Shown piece by piece: positions 37,491-47,376 of a stretch of 64,000 bases of DNA (its first letter is position 1; the number at the start of each line of letters is the position of its first letter). Where the stretch lies: the NCBI RefSeq assembly GCF_002288105.1, contig NZ_CP016774.1:186001-250000 (forward strand). The letters are read 5' to 3'. A program made the translations under genes and the position numbers. This DNA is from Candidatus Planktophila versatilis (GTDB lineage: Bacteria; Actinomycetota; Actinomycetes; Nanopelagicales; Nanopelagicaceae). The notes under the pieces were generated by a model. The model did not search any database. It was given only the letters and a program-made list of their open reading frames with translations, and was not told the DNA's origin.

Positions 37491-38578
37491 TGGGAATCTT
37501 CGCTAAGAAATCTGGCGCCCACCAGTGGCGCGGAGTGATTGAGGAATATCGCCATCGCCTGCCAGTCACTGCTAAGACTCCAATTTTTACTTTGCGCGAG
37601 GGTGGAACACCACTTATCTATGCCTGCGTGCTCTCGGAAATGCTCGGCAATAACGTCTGGGTAAAGTTTGAAGGCATTAATCCAACCGGTTCATTTAAAG
37701 ATCGCGGAATGACAATGGCGATATCGAAGGCTGCCGAAGAGGGAGCTAAAGCTGTTATTTGTGCATCAACTGGAAATACATCTGCCGCAGCCGCTGCCTA
37801 CGCCGTCAAAGCTGGCATGGTTCCGGCAGTTCTAATTCCCGAAGGCAAGATTGCACTCGGAAAACTGGCACAAGCTGTTGTGCATGGTGCAAAGTTGTTA
37901 CAAGTCGATGGAAACTTTGATGATTGCTTGGTTTTAGCGCGCGATCTTTCCGAGCACTATCCAGTATCGCTAGTGAACTCCGTTAATCCCTATCGCATCG
38001 AAGGACAAAAGACAGCCGCTTTTGAAGTAGTCGATATGTTGGGTGATGCGCCAGATATTCACACAATGCCAGTCGGTAATGCCGGAAATATCACTGCATA
38101 TTGGAAGGGCTATAACGAATATCGCAACGACAAGATTTCATCGAGATTGCCACAGATGTGGGGATTTCAAGCAGCAGGGGCGGCGCCTCTTGTGACCGGA
38201 ACTCCGGTAGCAAAGCCAGAGACAATTGCCACTGCAATCAGAATTGGTAACCCTGCGTCATGGGATCAAGCAATCGCTGCCCGCGATGAATCAGGTGGGC
38301 TTATTGATTCGGTCACAGATGAAGAAATTCTCGCTGCCTATCACTTGCTAGCAGCGCGCGAAGGAATCTTCTGCGAGCCATCTTCGGCAGCTGGCCTTGC
38401 TGGACTTATCAAGTATAAGAACGCAGGAAAGCTGCCGAAAGATAAAACAATTGTTATTACCTGCACAGGTAACGGTCTTAAAGATATTCCGTGGGCCCTT
38501 GAGGGCGCATCAGATCCTGTAGTAGTTCCGGTAAACGCTGATGCTGCCGCAAAAGCGCTCGGCTTGGTAAAGAAGTAA
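37490..38578 (+). CDS. thrC: Threonine synthase
   Basis: 362 residues, PLP fold-type II, with the Schiff-base lysine in [10 protein letters not shown] and the ASTGNTSAA loop. It converts O-phosphohomoserine to threonine and is coupled to hom upstream and thrB downstream. Confidence 0.97.
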   Translation: MGIFAKKSGAHQWRGVIEEYRHRLPVTAKTPIFTLREGGTPLIYACVLSEMLGNNVWVKFEGINPTGSFKDRGMTMAISKAAEEGAKAVICASTGNTSAAAAAYAVKAGMVPAVLIPEGKIALGKLAQAVVHGAKLLQVDGNFDDCLVLARDLSEHYPVSLVNSVNPYRIEGQKTAAFEVVDMLGDAPDIHTMPVGNAGNITAYWKGYNEYRNDKISSRLPQMWGFQAAGAAPLVTGTPVAKPETIATAIRIGNPASWDQAIAARDESGGLIDSVTDEEILAAYHLLAAREGIFCEPSSAAGLAGLIKYKNAGKLPKDKTIVITCTGNGLKDIPWALEGASDPVVVPVNADAAAKALGLVKK

Positions 38579-38581
38579 CTC

Positions 38582-39508
38582 ATGGCTAAACCAACTTTTA
38601 AAGCGAATCCGATTCAGGTACAGGTTCCGGCAACTTCTGCCAACGTGGGTCCGGGATTTGATTCCATCGCCTTAGCCTTTGCTATGCACGATCGTTATGT
38701 CGCGCAGGTTCTTGATGAACCAGGCCTTGATATTGATGTCACTGGCGAAGGCGCTGACGACGTTCCGCGCACAGATAAGAACTTACTTGTGAAAGCAATC
38801 TATAAAGGTTTTGATTTCTTAGGTGGAAGACCAAAAGGCGTTGCAGTTCGTGCACTCAATGTCATTCCTCATGGTCGCGGACTTGGTTCCTCGGCATCTG
38901 CAATTATCGGCGGGCTTGTTTTAGCAAGAGCGCTCGTGCTCACTGGCACAGATAAAATGAGCGATGAGGCACTTCTTAACCTTGCAAGCGAGATGGAAGG
39001 CCATCCGGATAATGTGGCAGCTGCTCTCTATGGTGGCGCAACTGTTGCCTGGAAAGACATTGTGAATGGAAAAGAAGTAGCGCACGCAATTCAGATCCCG
39101 GTAGATCTTCGTATTCGTGCCATGGCATTCATCCCGAGTACAACTCTTGCAACTAAGAAAGCCCGCACACTCTTGCCTGCATCAATTCCATTTGCTGATG
39201 CTCAACGCAACAGCACCAATACAGCGCTACTCATGCACGCCCTGACCATTCGTCCAGATCTATTGTTTTCAGCTACAGCGGATTTCTTGCATCAGTCATA
39301 TCGAAGTGATGCCATGCCAGCCTCATTTGCACTGATGACAAAGTTACGTGCTGCCGGAGTTGCAGCCTTTATCTCTGGCGCGGGTCCGACAGTGATGGCT
39401 TTACACACAGGCGACCAGGAAGAGAGTGAACAGCTCGCCCGTGCTGGAGGCGCTACATTTGAAGGTAAATCTCTGGAAATTGCTCCTCGTGGAGCCAGCC
39501 TGCTATAG
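38582..39508 (+). CDS. thrB: Homoserine kinase
   Basis: 308 residues, GHMP kinase family, with the ATP loop HGRGLGSSASA and a C-terminal SGAGPTVMAL. It phosphorylates homoserine, completing hom-thrC-thrB. The last codons contain the -10 box of the rho promoter. Confidence 0.97.
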   Translation: MAKPTFKANPIQVQVPATSANVGPGFDSIALAFAMHDRYVAQVLDEPGLDIDVTGEGADDVPRTDKNLLVKAIYKGFDFLGGRPKGVAVRALNVIPHGRGLGSSASAIIGGLVLARALVLTGTDKMSDEALLNLASEMEGHPDNVAAALYGGATVAWKDIVNGKEVAHAIQIPVDLRIRAMAFIPSTTLATKKARTLLPASIPFADAQRNSTNTALLMHALTIRPDLLFSATADFLHQSYRSDAMPASFALMTKLRAAGVAAFISGAGPTVMALHTGDQEESEQLARAGGATFEGKSLEIAPRGASLL

Positions 39509-39509
39509 T
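39480..39509 (+). promoter_or_regulatory. rho promoter embedded in the end of thrB
   Basis: TTGCTC (39480-39485) and TATAGT (39504-39509) are 18 bases apart; TATAGT contains the thrB stop. It predicts an untranslated leader of a little over 110 bases before the rho ATG. Confidence 0.6.
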
Positions 39510-39628
39510 TTTACCATCAGTTCGACCCGGTAAGTAAGGGCAGAGTAAGAATTGATAAATCCAAGAAGCTAAAGAAATTAACCCTGGGTTTCACTTATGT
39601 AGGTAAGCCCCAAACTGAAAAGAAATAC
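39510..39628 (+). other. rho leader region
   Basis: Long for this compact genome. It holds a possible weak hairpin (GGGTTT / AAGCCC near 39589-39610) and no recognised riboswitch. Rho genes are often autoregulated through their leaders, so this is a candidate site. Confidence 0.4.
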
Positions 39629-41197
39629 ATGACAACAACAGAACCAATTCGTTCCAGCAGCCCAGAGCTCTCAGCGATGACCCTTCCTAAATTAAAGGAA
39701 GTTGCGTCTCAACTCGGTATTGATAACGCTGCCAAGCTAAAAAAGGATGCACTCGTAACAGCAATCGCAGATCTCCAGGCGTCAAACCGCGAGGCAGCTA
39801 AGGCTGAGCGCGAAGCACGCCGGGAAGCTCGCAATGCAAAGAAGGGCAACCGCGAGAATAAGAATTCCGATAATTCAAATAACTCAGATGATGATGACGA
39901 TGAAGATTCATCAGATAACAGCGCACCTCAGGACCGTAATTCAGGTGAGCGCGAAGACCGTGGTGGCCGTAACCGTGGACGCGACCGTAACCGTGGACGC
40001 GACCGCAATCGCGACCGTGGAAACCGAGAAGAGCGCGAACCGGTAGTTGGTGAAGATGATGTTTTGGTTCCAGTAGGCGGACTCGTCGACATTATGGATA
40101 ACTACTCATTTATTCGTACCGGTGGATACCTGCCAGGGCCAAATGATGTTTATGTTTCACAGGGACAAGTACGTAAGTACGGTCTTCGTAAAGGTGATGT
40201 TGTCACCGGACAGGTTCGCCAAGCACGTGAAGGTGAAACTCGTCAGAAGTACAACCCACTGATCACTCTTGAAACAATCAATGGCGCACCATATGAAGAA
40301 GCTCGCAACCGAGTTGAATTCGGCAAGCTTGTTCCGCTCTACCCACAAGAGCGTCTTCGCCTTGAGACAGAGCCAAATATTCTTACCACTCGCGTGATTG
40401 ACTTGATCGCTCCGATTGGAAAAGGTCAGCGCGGACTTATTGTTTCGCCTCCTAAGGCGGGTAAGACCATGGTCTTGCAGGCAATTGCCAACGCAATTAC
40501 AACAAACAACCCTGAGTGTCACCTCATGGTTGTGCTCGTTGATGAACGTCCAGAAGAAGTTACCGATATGCAGCGCAGCGTGAAGGGTGAAGTAATTGCT
40601 TCAACTTTCGACCGTCCTGCTGATGACCACACAACAATTGCCGAGCTTGCAATCGAGCGCGCGAAGCGTCTGGTTGAAATGGGTCACGATGTCGTAGTAC
40701 TTCTTGACTCAATCACACGTCTTGGTCGCGCCTATAACATCGCAGCTCCAGCATCTGGCCGAATTCTCTCCGGTGGCGTTGATTCAGCAGCTCTCTATCC
40801 ACCAAAGAAGTTCTTCGGTGCAGCTCGTAATATTGAAGATGGCGGTTCGCTTACCATTCTTGCAACAGCTCTGGTTGATACCGGATCTCGTATGGATGAA
40901 GTGATCTTCGAAGAGTTCAAGGGAACCGGAAACATGGAACTCATCCTTGATCGCAGAATGGCCGATAAGCGCATCTTCCCGGCAGTTAACGTTGTTGCAT
41001 CAGGTACACGTAAGGAAGAAATCCTTATGGGAACGGAAGAGCTCAACATTGTCTGGAAACTACGTCGTGTTCTGCACGCACTTGAACCACAGGCAGCACT
41101 TGAACTCTTGCTCGAGAAGATGAAGGGCACAAAGTCCAACGTTGAATTCTTGATGCAGATTCAGAAGACAACATCAGGACCGGACGACAGTAAGTAA
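39629..41197 (+). CDS. rho: Transcription termination factor Rho
   Basis: 522 residues. A helical N-terminal Rho domain (about 14-50) is followed by an Asn/Asp/Glu/Arg-rich insert (about 55-138) typical of actinobacterial Rho, then the RNA-binding OB domain (GGLVDIMDNYSFIRT), Walker A in PPKAGKT and Walker B in VVLLDSITR. The ATG lacks a good Shine-Dalgarno. The insert contains 18-base DNA repeats encoding RNRGRD. Few intrinsic terminators are visible in the window, consistent with heavy dependence on Rho. Confidence 0.96.
   Translation: MTTTEPIRSSSPELSAMTLPKLKEVASQLGIDNAAKLKKDALVTAIADLQASNREAAKAEREARREARNAKKGNRENKNSDNSNNSDDDDDEDSSDNSAPQDRNSGEREDRGGRNRGRDRNRGRDRNRDRGNREEREPVVGEDDVLVPVGGLVDIMDNYSFIRTGGYLPGPNDVYVSQGQVRKYGLRKGDVVTGQVRQAREGETRQKYNPLITLETINGAPYEEARNRVEFGKLVPLYPQERLRLETEPNILTTRVIDLIAPIGKGQRGLIVSPPKAGKTMVLQAIANAITTNNPECHLMVVLVDERPEEVTDMQRSVKGEVIASTFDRPADDHTTIAELAIERAKRLVEMGHDVVVLLDSITRLGRAYNIAAPASGRILSGGVDSAALYPPKKFFGAARNIEDGGSLTILATALVDTGSRMDEVIFEEFKGTGNMELILDRRMADKRIFPAVNVVASGTRKEEILMGTEELNIVWKLRRVLHALEPQAALELLLEKMKGTKSNVEFLMQIQKTTSGPDDSK
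39968..40003 (+). repeat. Two perfect 18-base repeats in the rho insert
   Basis: CGTAACCGTGGACGCGAC occurs twice in tandem, with a degenerate third unit after it, encoding Arg-Asn/Arg-Gly-Arg-Asp repeats. Confidence 0.9.
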
Positions 41198-41323
41198 GCT
41201 CACTTTCCCGCGTGGATTTTGTGGATTACTGCTTTTAAGAGAAGATTGACCCCTATTGCCACCCCATGGCGATGAACTGGTTCACCGTTAATCACGGACC
41301 CAGCCATAGAAAAGGAAAAGAAG

Positions 41324-41539
41324 ATGAAGAAAGATATTCACCCAGAATATAAAGAGACCCAAGTAACCTGTGGTTGCGGTGAAAAGTTTGTCACCCGCTC
41401 AACAGTTGCAAGTGGATCTATCTACGTTGAAGTTTGCTCAGTCTGCCACCCGTTCTACACAGGTAAGCAGCGCATCCTTGACACCGGTGGACGCGTCGCT
41501 AAGTTCGAAGAGCGTTTCGGTAAAAAAGCAGCTAACTAG
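41324..41539 (+). CDS. rpmE: Ribosomal protein L31, zinc-binding (C+) form
   Basis: 71 residues with TCGCGEKF and [10 protein letters not shown], giving the cysteines of the zinc-containing L31 form. The ATG has AAAGGAAAAG upstream. It lies between rho and prfA as in Mycobacterium and is followed by an intrinsic terminator. Confidence 0.96.
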   Translation: MKKDIHPEYKETQVTCGCGEKFVTRSTVASGSIYVEVCSVCHPFYTGKQRILDTGGRVAKFEERFGKKAAN

Positions 41540-41549
41540 CTTTCTAAAG

Positions 41550-41590
41550 AGACCGCATCGCAGCCGAAAGGTTGCGGCGCGGTCTTTTTA
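41550..41590 (+). terminator. Intrinsic terminator after rpmE
   Basis: AGACCGC pairs with GCGGTCT around an inner GCAGCC-GAAA-GGTTGC hairpin, followed by TTTTTATTT. It separates rpmE from prfA. Confidence 0.9.
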
Positions 41591-41649
41591 TTTCTCCAAA
41601 GAAACAAAAAGAGTTATTCAAAATTACGAGCGAGAAAGGATGAGGTCAT

Positions 41650-42732
41650 ATGGCTAACGATCGTTTTGCATCAGCACATGAGATGGTGCGTGAATATCAA
41701 GAACTTGAAACAAAGATGGCTGACCCATCCATCCATGAAGATCAAGGCAACGCCCGTAAATTGGGTCGTCGCTATGCCCAGCTTGGCCCAGTCGTTGCCG
41801 GATTTAATGCATGGAAATCTGCCGCAGATGATTTAGAGGCAGCTAAAGAGATGGCAGAAGATGATGCATCTTTCGCCGCTGAAATTCCGGCAATGCAGGC
41901 AGTTGTTGAGGCAGCGGCGCAGAAGTTAGAAGAGTTGTTATTGCCGCGTGATCCCAACGATGACCGAGATGTCATCATTGAAGTCAAAGCTGGTGCAGGC
42001 GGAGATGAATCGGCGCTCTTTGCTGGCGATTTAGTACGTATGTATCAGCGCTATGCCGAAAAGCGTGGTTGGAAAATTGAAATTCTTGATATGAACGAAT
42101 CAGAACTCGGTGGTTATAAAGATATTTCGATGGCGGTGAAATCAAAAGGAACGCCAGAGCCTGGAACAACACCGTATGCACGACTTAAATTTGAGGGCGG
42201 AGTACATCGCGTGCAACGCGTGCCAGAGACTGAGAGCCAAGGACGTATCCACACTTCGGCTGCCGGTGTACTTGTCTTGCCGGAAGCAGAAGAAGTTGAT
42301 GTTGAGCTCAATATGAATGATGTGCGCGTAGATGTCTATCGCTCATCTGGTCCCGGAGGACAGTCGGTAAACACCACTGACTCTGCGGTGCGACTTACTC
42401 ACGTTCCAACTGGCATTGTGGTTTCCTGTCAGAACGAGAAATCTCAACTACAGAATAAAGAATCTGCCCTTCGTATTCTGCGTGCTCGCTTACTAGCCGA
42501 TGCGCAGGAGAAAGCTGAAGCTGCTGCAATGGCCGAGCGCAAAAGCCAGGTGCGCACAGTTGATCGTTCTGAGCGAATTCGCACATATAACTACCCAGAG
42601 AATCGCCTCAGTGATCACCGCGTGAATTACAAAGCCAATAACTTAGATGCGGTCCTTAACGGTGAGCTAGATGAGGTTGTGCAAGCACTCCTCGATGCCG
42701 ACAGAGCAGCAAAGCTCTCCGCTACTAACTAA
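41650..42732 (+). CDS. prfA: Peptide chain release factor 1
   Basis: 360 residues with the GGQ motif (SGPGGQSVN) and the PxT recognition motif as PET in RVPETESQ, diagnostic of RF1, which reads UAG and UAA. The prmC gene, whose product methylates the GGQ glutamine, follows after 21 bases. Confidence 0.98.
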   Translation: MANDRFASAHEMVREYQELETKMADPSIHEDQGNARKLGRRYAQLGPVVAGFNAWKSAADDLEAAKEMAEDDASFAAEIPAMQAVVEAAAQKLEELLLPRDPNDDRDVIIEVKAGAGGDESALFAGDLVRMYQRYAEKRGWKIEILDMNESELGGYKDISMAVKSKGTPEPGTTPYARLKFEGGVHRVQRVPETESQGRIHTSAAGVLVLPEAEEVDVELNMNDVRVDVYRSSGPGGQSVNTTDSAVRLTHVPTGIVVSCQNEKSQLQNKESALRILRARLLADAQEKAEAAAMAERKSQVRTVDRSERIRTYNYPENRLSDHRVNYKANNLDAVLNGELDEVVQALLDADRAAKLSATN

Positions 42733-42753
42733 AGACAAAGCCTGGCGAAAACA

Positions 42754-43608
42754 ATGGAACTTACCTTCAAAGAATTCTTACGAGGCGGTAAGGAGCAGTT
42801 ATCAGCTGCAGGCTTTGCTGAGGTCGAAGCCGAACATCTACTTGCACACACACTTGGCTTAACTCGCATGGATCTACATAACCCGCTCACAGTTGAAAAT
42901 GCACTGACTGCAATTGGAGATATTTCAATTGTGGAAGAGACTTTCTGGAAGCTACTTGATCGCAGATGTGCCAACGAGCCGCTGCAATATCTCACTGGTG
43001 TTGCCTATTTCAGACATCTAGAGATCAAAGTCGGCCCTGGCGTTCTAGTGCCACGGCCCGAGAGTGAATTGCTTGTCGAGTCAGTTCTTACTCATATTGA
43101 AAAGTTAAGTGGCGCCATCAGTGTTGTTGATCTCGGTGCGGGTTCTGGCGCCCTTGCGCTAGCAATTGCCACTGAAGCGCCCAACACTCATGTGATTGCA
43201 GTAGAAAAGAGCGCTGAAGCAATTTACTGGCTGAAAGAGAACATCTCTTTTATTGATGAAAAAGTGCGCATAGTTGAATCAGATGTATCGACTGCACTCG
43301 ATGGCGTGAAATGCGATGTGGTCATTGCAAATCCGCCATATATTGCTGATGGACAAGAGTTGCCAGCTGATGTGCGCGAGCACGAACCTGCAATCGCCCT
43401 CTTTGGTGGGGCAGATGGAATGAAAGCTCCAAGGCTTTTTATTGCAGCCAGTGCGCGGCTGCTTAAGCCTGGAGGATTCCTTGCAATTGAACATCATGAA
43501 TCACAGGGTGATGAAATTGCTGCCGTACTTAATATAGATTTCCAAGATATTCTTCTGCATCAGGATTTGACTGGACGTCCGCGCTTTACCACCGCGGTGA
43601 GGAGATAA
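42754..43608 (+). CDS. prmC: Release factor glutamine methyltransferase PrmC
   Basis: 284 residues: an N-terminal helical domain, then a SAM-binding domain with VVDLGAGSGALALAIA and the catalytic NPPY in IANPPYIADG. It methylates the GGQ glutamine of RF1 and RF2. It is placed directly after prfA and 2 bases before the tsaC-like gene. Confidence 0.96.
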   Translation: MELTFKEFLRGGKEQLSAAGFAEVEAEHLLAHTLGLTRMDLHNPLTVENALTAIGDISIVEETFWKLLDRRCANEPLQYLTGVAYFRHLEIKVGPGVLVPRPESELLVESVLTHIEKLSGAISVVDLGAGSGALALAIATEAPNTHVIAVEKSAEAIYWLKENISFIDEKVRIVESDVSTALDGVKCDVVIANPPYIADGQELPADVREHEPAIALFGGADGMKAPRLFIAASARLLKPGGFLAIEHHESQGDEIAAVLNIDFQDILLHQDLTGRPRFTTAVRR

Positions 43609-43610
43609 CG

Positions 43611-44252
43611 ATGGCTCCTCGTATTGACCTAAAAAAAGGTGACTCAAAGAACCATATTGCCAAAGCTCTTAAATCTATTCGCGATGGTTACGTCATTGTT
43701 GTACCAGCAGAGCATGGCTACATTTATCTAGCTGATGCGTTCTCGCATTTTGCTGTGCGTGCGATGCATGTCTTGCGTGGTGATGAGCTAGGAATATCTG
43801 CCCAAGTTCTCTGTCATTCAGCCCAGACCGTGCAAGGAATTACGCGGGATGTGCGGGGCGATGCACAGAAATTAATGGATGAATTCTGGCCGGGCTTACT
43901 CTCACTTAATCTGGCACCTAACCGAGGACTTAACTGGGATCTTGGTGATGACAACTCACTTGATTTAATTAGCATCAGAGTTCCAAAATCACGCTTCCTG
44001 CGCGCTCTGCTTAAAGAGTCGGGTCCACTTGCCGCAGCCAGTGCTTCACCGGCAGGAGATGCGCCGATGCTCGCAATTGATCGCAGTGCAATCAAGAGCT
44101 GGGATGTTGCAACCGTATTTGATAACGGGGTGCTGAAATCAGGCCAGCCCACAACTGTGATTGCACAGAGAAATGGCGGACTTCACATCCTGCGCGAAGG
44201 CGCAATTTCGGCTGCCCAAGTGAGAAAAATCGCCCCGAGCGTTTCTGAATAG
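43611..44252 (+). CDS. Divergent TsaC/Sua5/YrdC-like protein
   Basis: 213 residues in the place of sua5 after prmC. The fold is recognisable from FWPGLLSLNLAP, the DLISIRVP strand and GPLAAASASPAG. However, the usual P-T-D/E-T near the N terminus is PAEH (32-35), the KxR motif that binds ATP/threonine is replaced by RGDE (56-59), and the SxN motif is SAS (144-146). Standard members make threonylcarbamoyl-AMP for the essential t6A tRNA modification. It may be an altered or inactive paralogue, with a canonical copy elsewhere, or a divergent active enzyme. Confidence 0.75.
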   Translation: MAPRIDLKKGDSKNHIAKALKSIRDGYVIVVPAEHGYIYLADAFSHFAVRAMHVLRGDELGISAQVLCHSAQTVQGITRDVRGDAQKLMDEFWPGLLSLNLAPNRGLNWDLGDDNSLDLISIRVPKSRFLRALLKESGPLAAASASPAGDAPMLAIDRSAIKSWDVATVFDNGVLKSGQPTTVIAQRNGGLHILREGAISAAQVRKIAPSVSE

Positions 44253-44273
44253 TCACTACCTACCAAGAACTAT

Positions 44274-44279
44274 TAGGCT
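44274..44279 (+). promoter_or_regulatory. -10 hexamer of leaderless glyA promoter
   Basis: TAGGCT ends 7 bases before the glyA ATG. Confidence 0.6.
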
Positions 44280-44286
44280 GACGCCC

Positions 44287-45549
44287 ATGTCCGAAACCTT
44301 CTATGGCCCAGATTTCACACTTCTTTCCAAGCAAGACCCTGATATTGCTGCGGTGTTGCTCTCGGAACTCAAGCGTCAACAGACCAATCTGCAACTGATT
44401 GCTTCCGAGAACTTCACATCACGGGCGGTACTTGCAGCTCTCGGTTCAACGCTATCGAATAAATATGCGGAAGGTTATCCGGGCAAGCGTTACTACGGTG
44501 GGTGTGAAGAAGTTGATAAGGCCGAGAATATTGCGATCGAGCGCGCACAGTCTCTCTTTGGTGCAGAGCATGCAAATGTGCAACCCCATTCAGGTGCGAG
44601 TGCAAATATCGCTGTCTATCAAGCATTTACCAAGCCAGGAGATACCGTCCTTGCGATGTCACTTCCACATGGTGGCCACCTGACCCACGGATCCAAAGTT
44701 AACTTTTCCGGTAAATGGTTCAACATCGTTTCTTACGGCGTGCGTCAAGACAATGAACTTATTGATTACGACGAACTGCGCGACTTAGCGATTGCCAACA
44801 AGCCGAAGATGATCTGTTCTGGAGCAACTGCCTATCCATCATTAATTGACTTCGAGAAGGTGCGCGCGATTTGTGATGAAGTTGGGGCAATCATGTGGGT
44901 AGATGCTGCTCACTTCATTGGACTCGTTGCCGGTAAAGCGATTCCTTCACCTGTGCCATATGCAGATGTAGTTTCATTTACTACTCACAAAGTACTGCGC
45001 GGCCCACGTGGTGGAATGATTTTATCCAAGGCAGAGCACGCAGCGGCGATTGATAAGGCAGTCTTTCCTGGCATGCAGGGTGGTCCGATCATGTCGGCAG
45101 TTGCAGGCAAAGCGATCGCACTTGCAGAGTGTGCAACTCCGGCCTATCAAAAGTATGCAAAAGATGTCATCGTCAACGCACAATCATTGGCCGCCGCCCT
45201 TGAAGCAGAAGGCATGCGCGCAGTTTCTGGTGGAACCCAGACCCACTTGGCGCTCATTGATATTCGCTCCACCGGAGTTAATGGAAAAGTAGCTGACGAG
45301 CGTTGTGGCGCAGCCGGCATAGTTCTTAATAAGAACTCAATTCCTTATGATCCAGAAGCACCATCAGTCACATCAGGTATTCGCGTGGGAACACCAGCAA
45401 CTACAACGCAGGGAATGGGAACAGGGGAGATGAAGACAATCGCATCTCTGATTGCTCGCGCCATTAAGACAGATGATGCATCGGCACATGCTGCGATTAA
45501 ATCTGAAGTCCACGCTCTTACCGCACGTTTTCCTATCTACGAGGCGTAA
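44287..45549 (+). CDS. glyA: Serine hydroxymethyltransferase
   Basis: 420 residues, PLP fold-type I, with the Schiff-base lysine in FTTHKVLRGPRGG and the NKYAEGYPGKRYYGG motif. It interconverts serine and glycine and supplies one-carbon units. It has a leaderless promoter and is followed after 13 bases by wecA. Confidence 0.98.
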   Translation: MSETFYGPDFTLLSKQDPDIAAVLLSELKRQQTNLQLIASENFTSRAVLAALGSTLSNKYAEGYPGKRYYGGCEEVDKAENIAIERAQSLFGAEHANVQPHSGASANIAVYQAFTKPGDTVLAMSLPHGGHLTHGSKVNFSGKWFNIVSYGVRQDNELIDYDELRDLAIANKPKMICSGATAYPSLIDFEKVRAICDEVGAIMWVDAAHFIGLVAGKAIPSPVPYADVVSFTTHKVLRGPRGGMILSKAEHAAAIDKAVFPGMQGGPIMSAVAGKAIALAECATPAYQKYAKDVIVNAQSLAAALEAEGMRAVSGGTQTHLALIDIRSTGVNGKVADERCGAAGIVLNKNSIPYDPEAPSVTSGIRVGTPATTTQGMGTGEMKTIASLIARAIKTDDASAHAAIKSEVHALTARFPIYEA

Positions 45550-45562
45550 GTAACCCACTGCA

Positions 45563-46654
45563 ATGCGTGAGTACTTAGTAACTCTGCTCTTAGCGGCAGC
45601 GCTGTGCTATGTAATCACTCCATTTGTGCGCACCTTGGCAATTAAGGTCGGCGCCGTTGCTCATATTCGTACTCGCGATATTCACACAACTCCAACTCCA
45701 CGTTGGGGCGGCCTTGCGATGTGGATAGCCATGGCGCTCACCTTTGCCATAGTCAATCATTTATCACTTGTTGGAAAATCTTTCGGTCGTGAAACAGTTG
45801 GAATATTTCTTGCCGCCACGCTATTGGTTGCAATTGGATTAGTTGATGATCGTTTTGAACTCGATGCCCTCACCAAATTAGCAGGCCAAGCACTTGCTGC
45901 AGGAATATTGCTTCTCTTCGGTATTCAAGTTTTGTGGTTACCTATTAATGGCGTCATCACCTTGCCACCCAGCATTGGTCAATTAGTGACTGTCTTGATA
46001 GTCCTGGTAACAATTAATGCAGTGAACTTTATTGATGGGCTAGATGGTTTGGCAGCTGGCATCGTGGCAATTTCAGGGGCCGCTTTCTTTGCCTTTGCCT
46101 ACCTGCTCGCCGTTGTCTATGGCTTTAATCGCGCAGGTGCACCATCTCTGATTACCGCAGTCATTATTGGTGTCTGTATTGGATTTCTGCCACACAATGC
46201 CCATCCAGCCAAGATTTTTATGGGCGATTCCGGCTCGATGTTCCTTGGCTTATTACTTGCCGCCTCTGCAATCACATTAACCGGACAGATTGATCCCAAT
46301 GCAATCTCTGCGGAGAAGTTAGGGCCCACACTGCTTCCACTCGCTCTTCCCTTTGCAGTCCTTGCTATTCCACTTATTGACCTATTTTCGGCCATCATCC
46401 GCAGATTACGTGCGGGTCAATCTCCATTTAGTTCAGATAAAGAGCATATTCATCACCGATTATTGCGTGCTGGAAATTCACATTTGCGCACTGCGCTGAT
46501 TATGTATGTGTGGACCGCGACTATTGCACTTCCTGTTGTGGTTTCAGCATTTGAACCGCTCTGGGTCTCAGCACTCGTTGCTGGCCTCATGCTGGCATTC
46601 GCGATTTACTTCACAAGAAGTGGAGGGCGTAAATATGAGCAAGCAAAAAAGTAA
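45563..46654 (+). CDS. wecA: Undecaprenyl-phosphate GlcNAc-1-phosphate transferase family (WecA/TagO-like)
   Basis: 363 residues with about ten membrane helices. Family motifs are DDRFELD, NAVNFIDGLDGLAAG, the catalytic MGDSGSMFLG and HIHHRLLR. It starts lipid-linked glycan synthesis at the inner membrane face. Placement before the atp operon equals the Mycobacterium rfe position. Its last 20 bases overlap the next gene. Confidence 0.94.
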   Translation: MREYLVTLLLAAALCYVITPFVRTLAIKVGAVAHIRTRDIHTTPTPRWGGLAMWIAMALTFAIVNHLSLVGKSFGRETVGIFLAATLLVAIGLVDDRFELDALTKLAGQALAAGILLLFGIQVLWLPINGVITLPPSIGQLVTVLIVLVTINAVNFIDGLDGLAAGIVAISGAAFFAFAYLLAVVYGFNRAGAPSLITAVIIGVCIGFLPHNAHPAKIFMGDSGSMFLGLLLAASAITLTGQIDPNAISAEKLGPTLLPLALPFAVLAIPLIDLFSAIIRRLRAGQSPFSSDKEHIHHRLLRAGNSHLRTALIMYVWTATIALPVVVSAFEPLWVSALVAGLMLAFAIYFTRSGGRKYEQAKK

Positions 46655-47063
46655 TGAAGCGCAGCTACTCCGAGGTGCTCTCGTTCCAACGCTCATAGTT
46701 GGTCTGATTGCAATTGTGATTTTCTCTTTCATTCAAGGACTTTCTGGATTTTATGGAGCACTCCTTGCGCAAGCAGTCGTGCTGATTTATTTCTTAGTGC
46801 ATATCTTCGTTTCCAAAATTTCACGCAATCTTGATCCCATGAGCACCATGGCACTGGCGATGTTCTCCTACTTTGCCAAGTTCTTACTTCTCGGAGCTTT
46901 TTTATGGGCGCTGACTACCTACACTGATCGTTCCAGTATCGACCGAACCAGCTTTGGCGTCACTGCTATCGCCCTGACCTTCGCCTGGCTAGGCGGAGAA
47001 ATCGCCAGTTATTTGAAGTTGAAAACTCATCTACCATTACCCCATGACCAACGAACCAGCTAA
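46635..47063 (+). CDS. AtpI-like small membrane protein
   Basis: 142 residues with four hydrophobic segments, starting at an ATG with GGAGGG upstream inside wecA; a longer reading in that frame is discarded. The position right before the ATP synthase genes matches the poorly conserved ATP synthase protein I of actinobacteria, thought to assist assembly of the c ring. Sequence similarity is too weak for a firm name. It overlaps the next gene by 20 bases. Confidence 0.75.
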   Translation: MSKQKSNEAQLLRGALVPTLIVGLIAIVIFSFIQGLSGFYGALLAQAVVLIYFLVHIFVSKISRNLDPMSTMALAMFSYFAKFLLLGAFLWALTTYTDRSSIDRTSFGVTAIALTFAWLGGEIASYLKLKTHLPLPHDQRTS

Positions 47064-47247
47064 CCGCCGCGATGAGAACGCCCTATGGTCGATCTTCGGC
47101 TATCTCATATCAGGGCTTCTTTTCTGGGGGGGAGCTGGCTGGGCGGCAGACCATTTTCTTGAGACCAATTACCTGACCCTTGTGGGTCTTCTGGTGGGAG
47201 CCGGAGGGGCGCTTTACCTCATCTGGCTGCGATTCGGCCGCGAGTAA
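47044..47247 (+). CDS. AtpZ/AtpI family small membrane protein
   Basis: 67 residues with two helices and the W-x-GY-x-SGLLFWGGAGW motif plus a C-terminal LVGLLVGAGGALYLIW helix, typical of the AtpZ group encoded at the head of atp operons. AtpZ/AtpI pairs have been linked to cation transport or c-ring assembly. It overlaps the upstream gene. Confidence 0.82.
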   Translation: MTNEPANRRDENALWSIFGYLISGLLFWGGAGWAADHFLETNYLTLVGLLVGAGGALYLIWLRFGRE

Positions 47248-47376
47248 GTGAGCCGAAGCATATAAATCCCCAGGATTTGGATTTCACAGGGAGCCGGTTT
47301 TGCCCATAAGGTAAGCCTGCTTTACCGCTTCCCCAGCGACTGATTTACAACCCTTTTAGAGTTTCAAGGAGTGTGT

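Noticed and set aside
41198-41323. Zinc-regulator site before rpmE (TGAAC-TG-GTTCA)
   Set aside because: The arms are short, and the sequence does not match a known Zur box well enough.
47248-47376. Regulatory element before atpB (GGTAA-7-TTACC)
   Set aside because: Arms of five bases are expected by chance and no promoter elements align with it.
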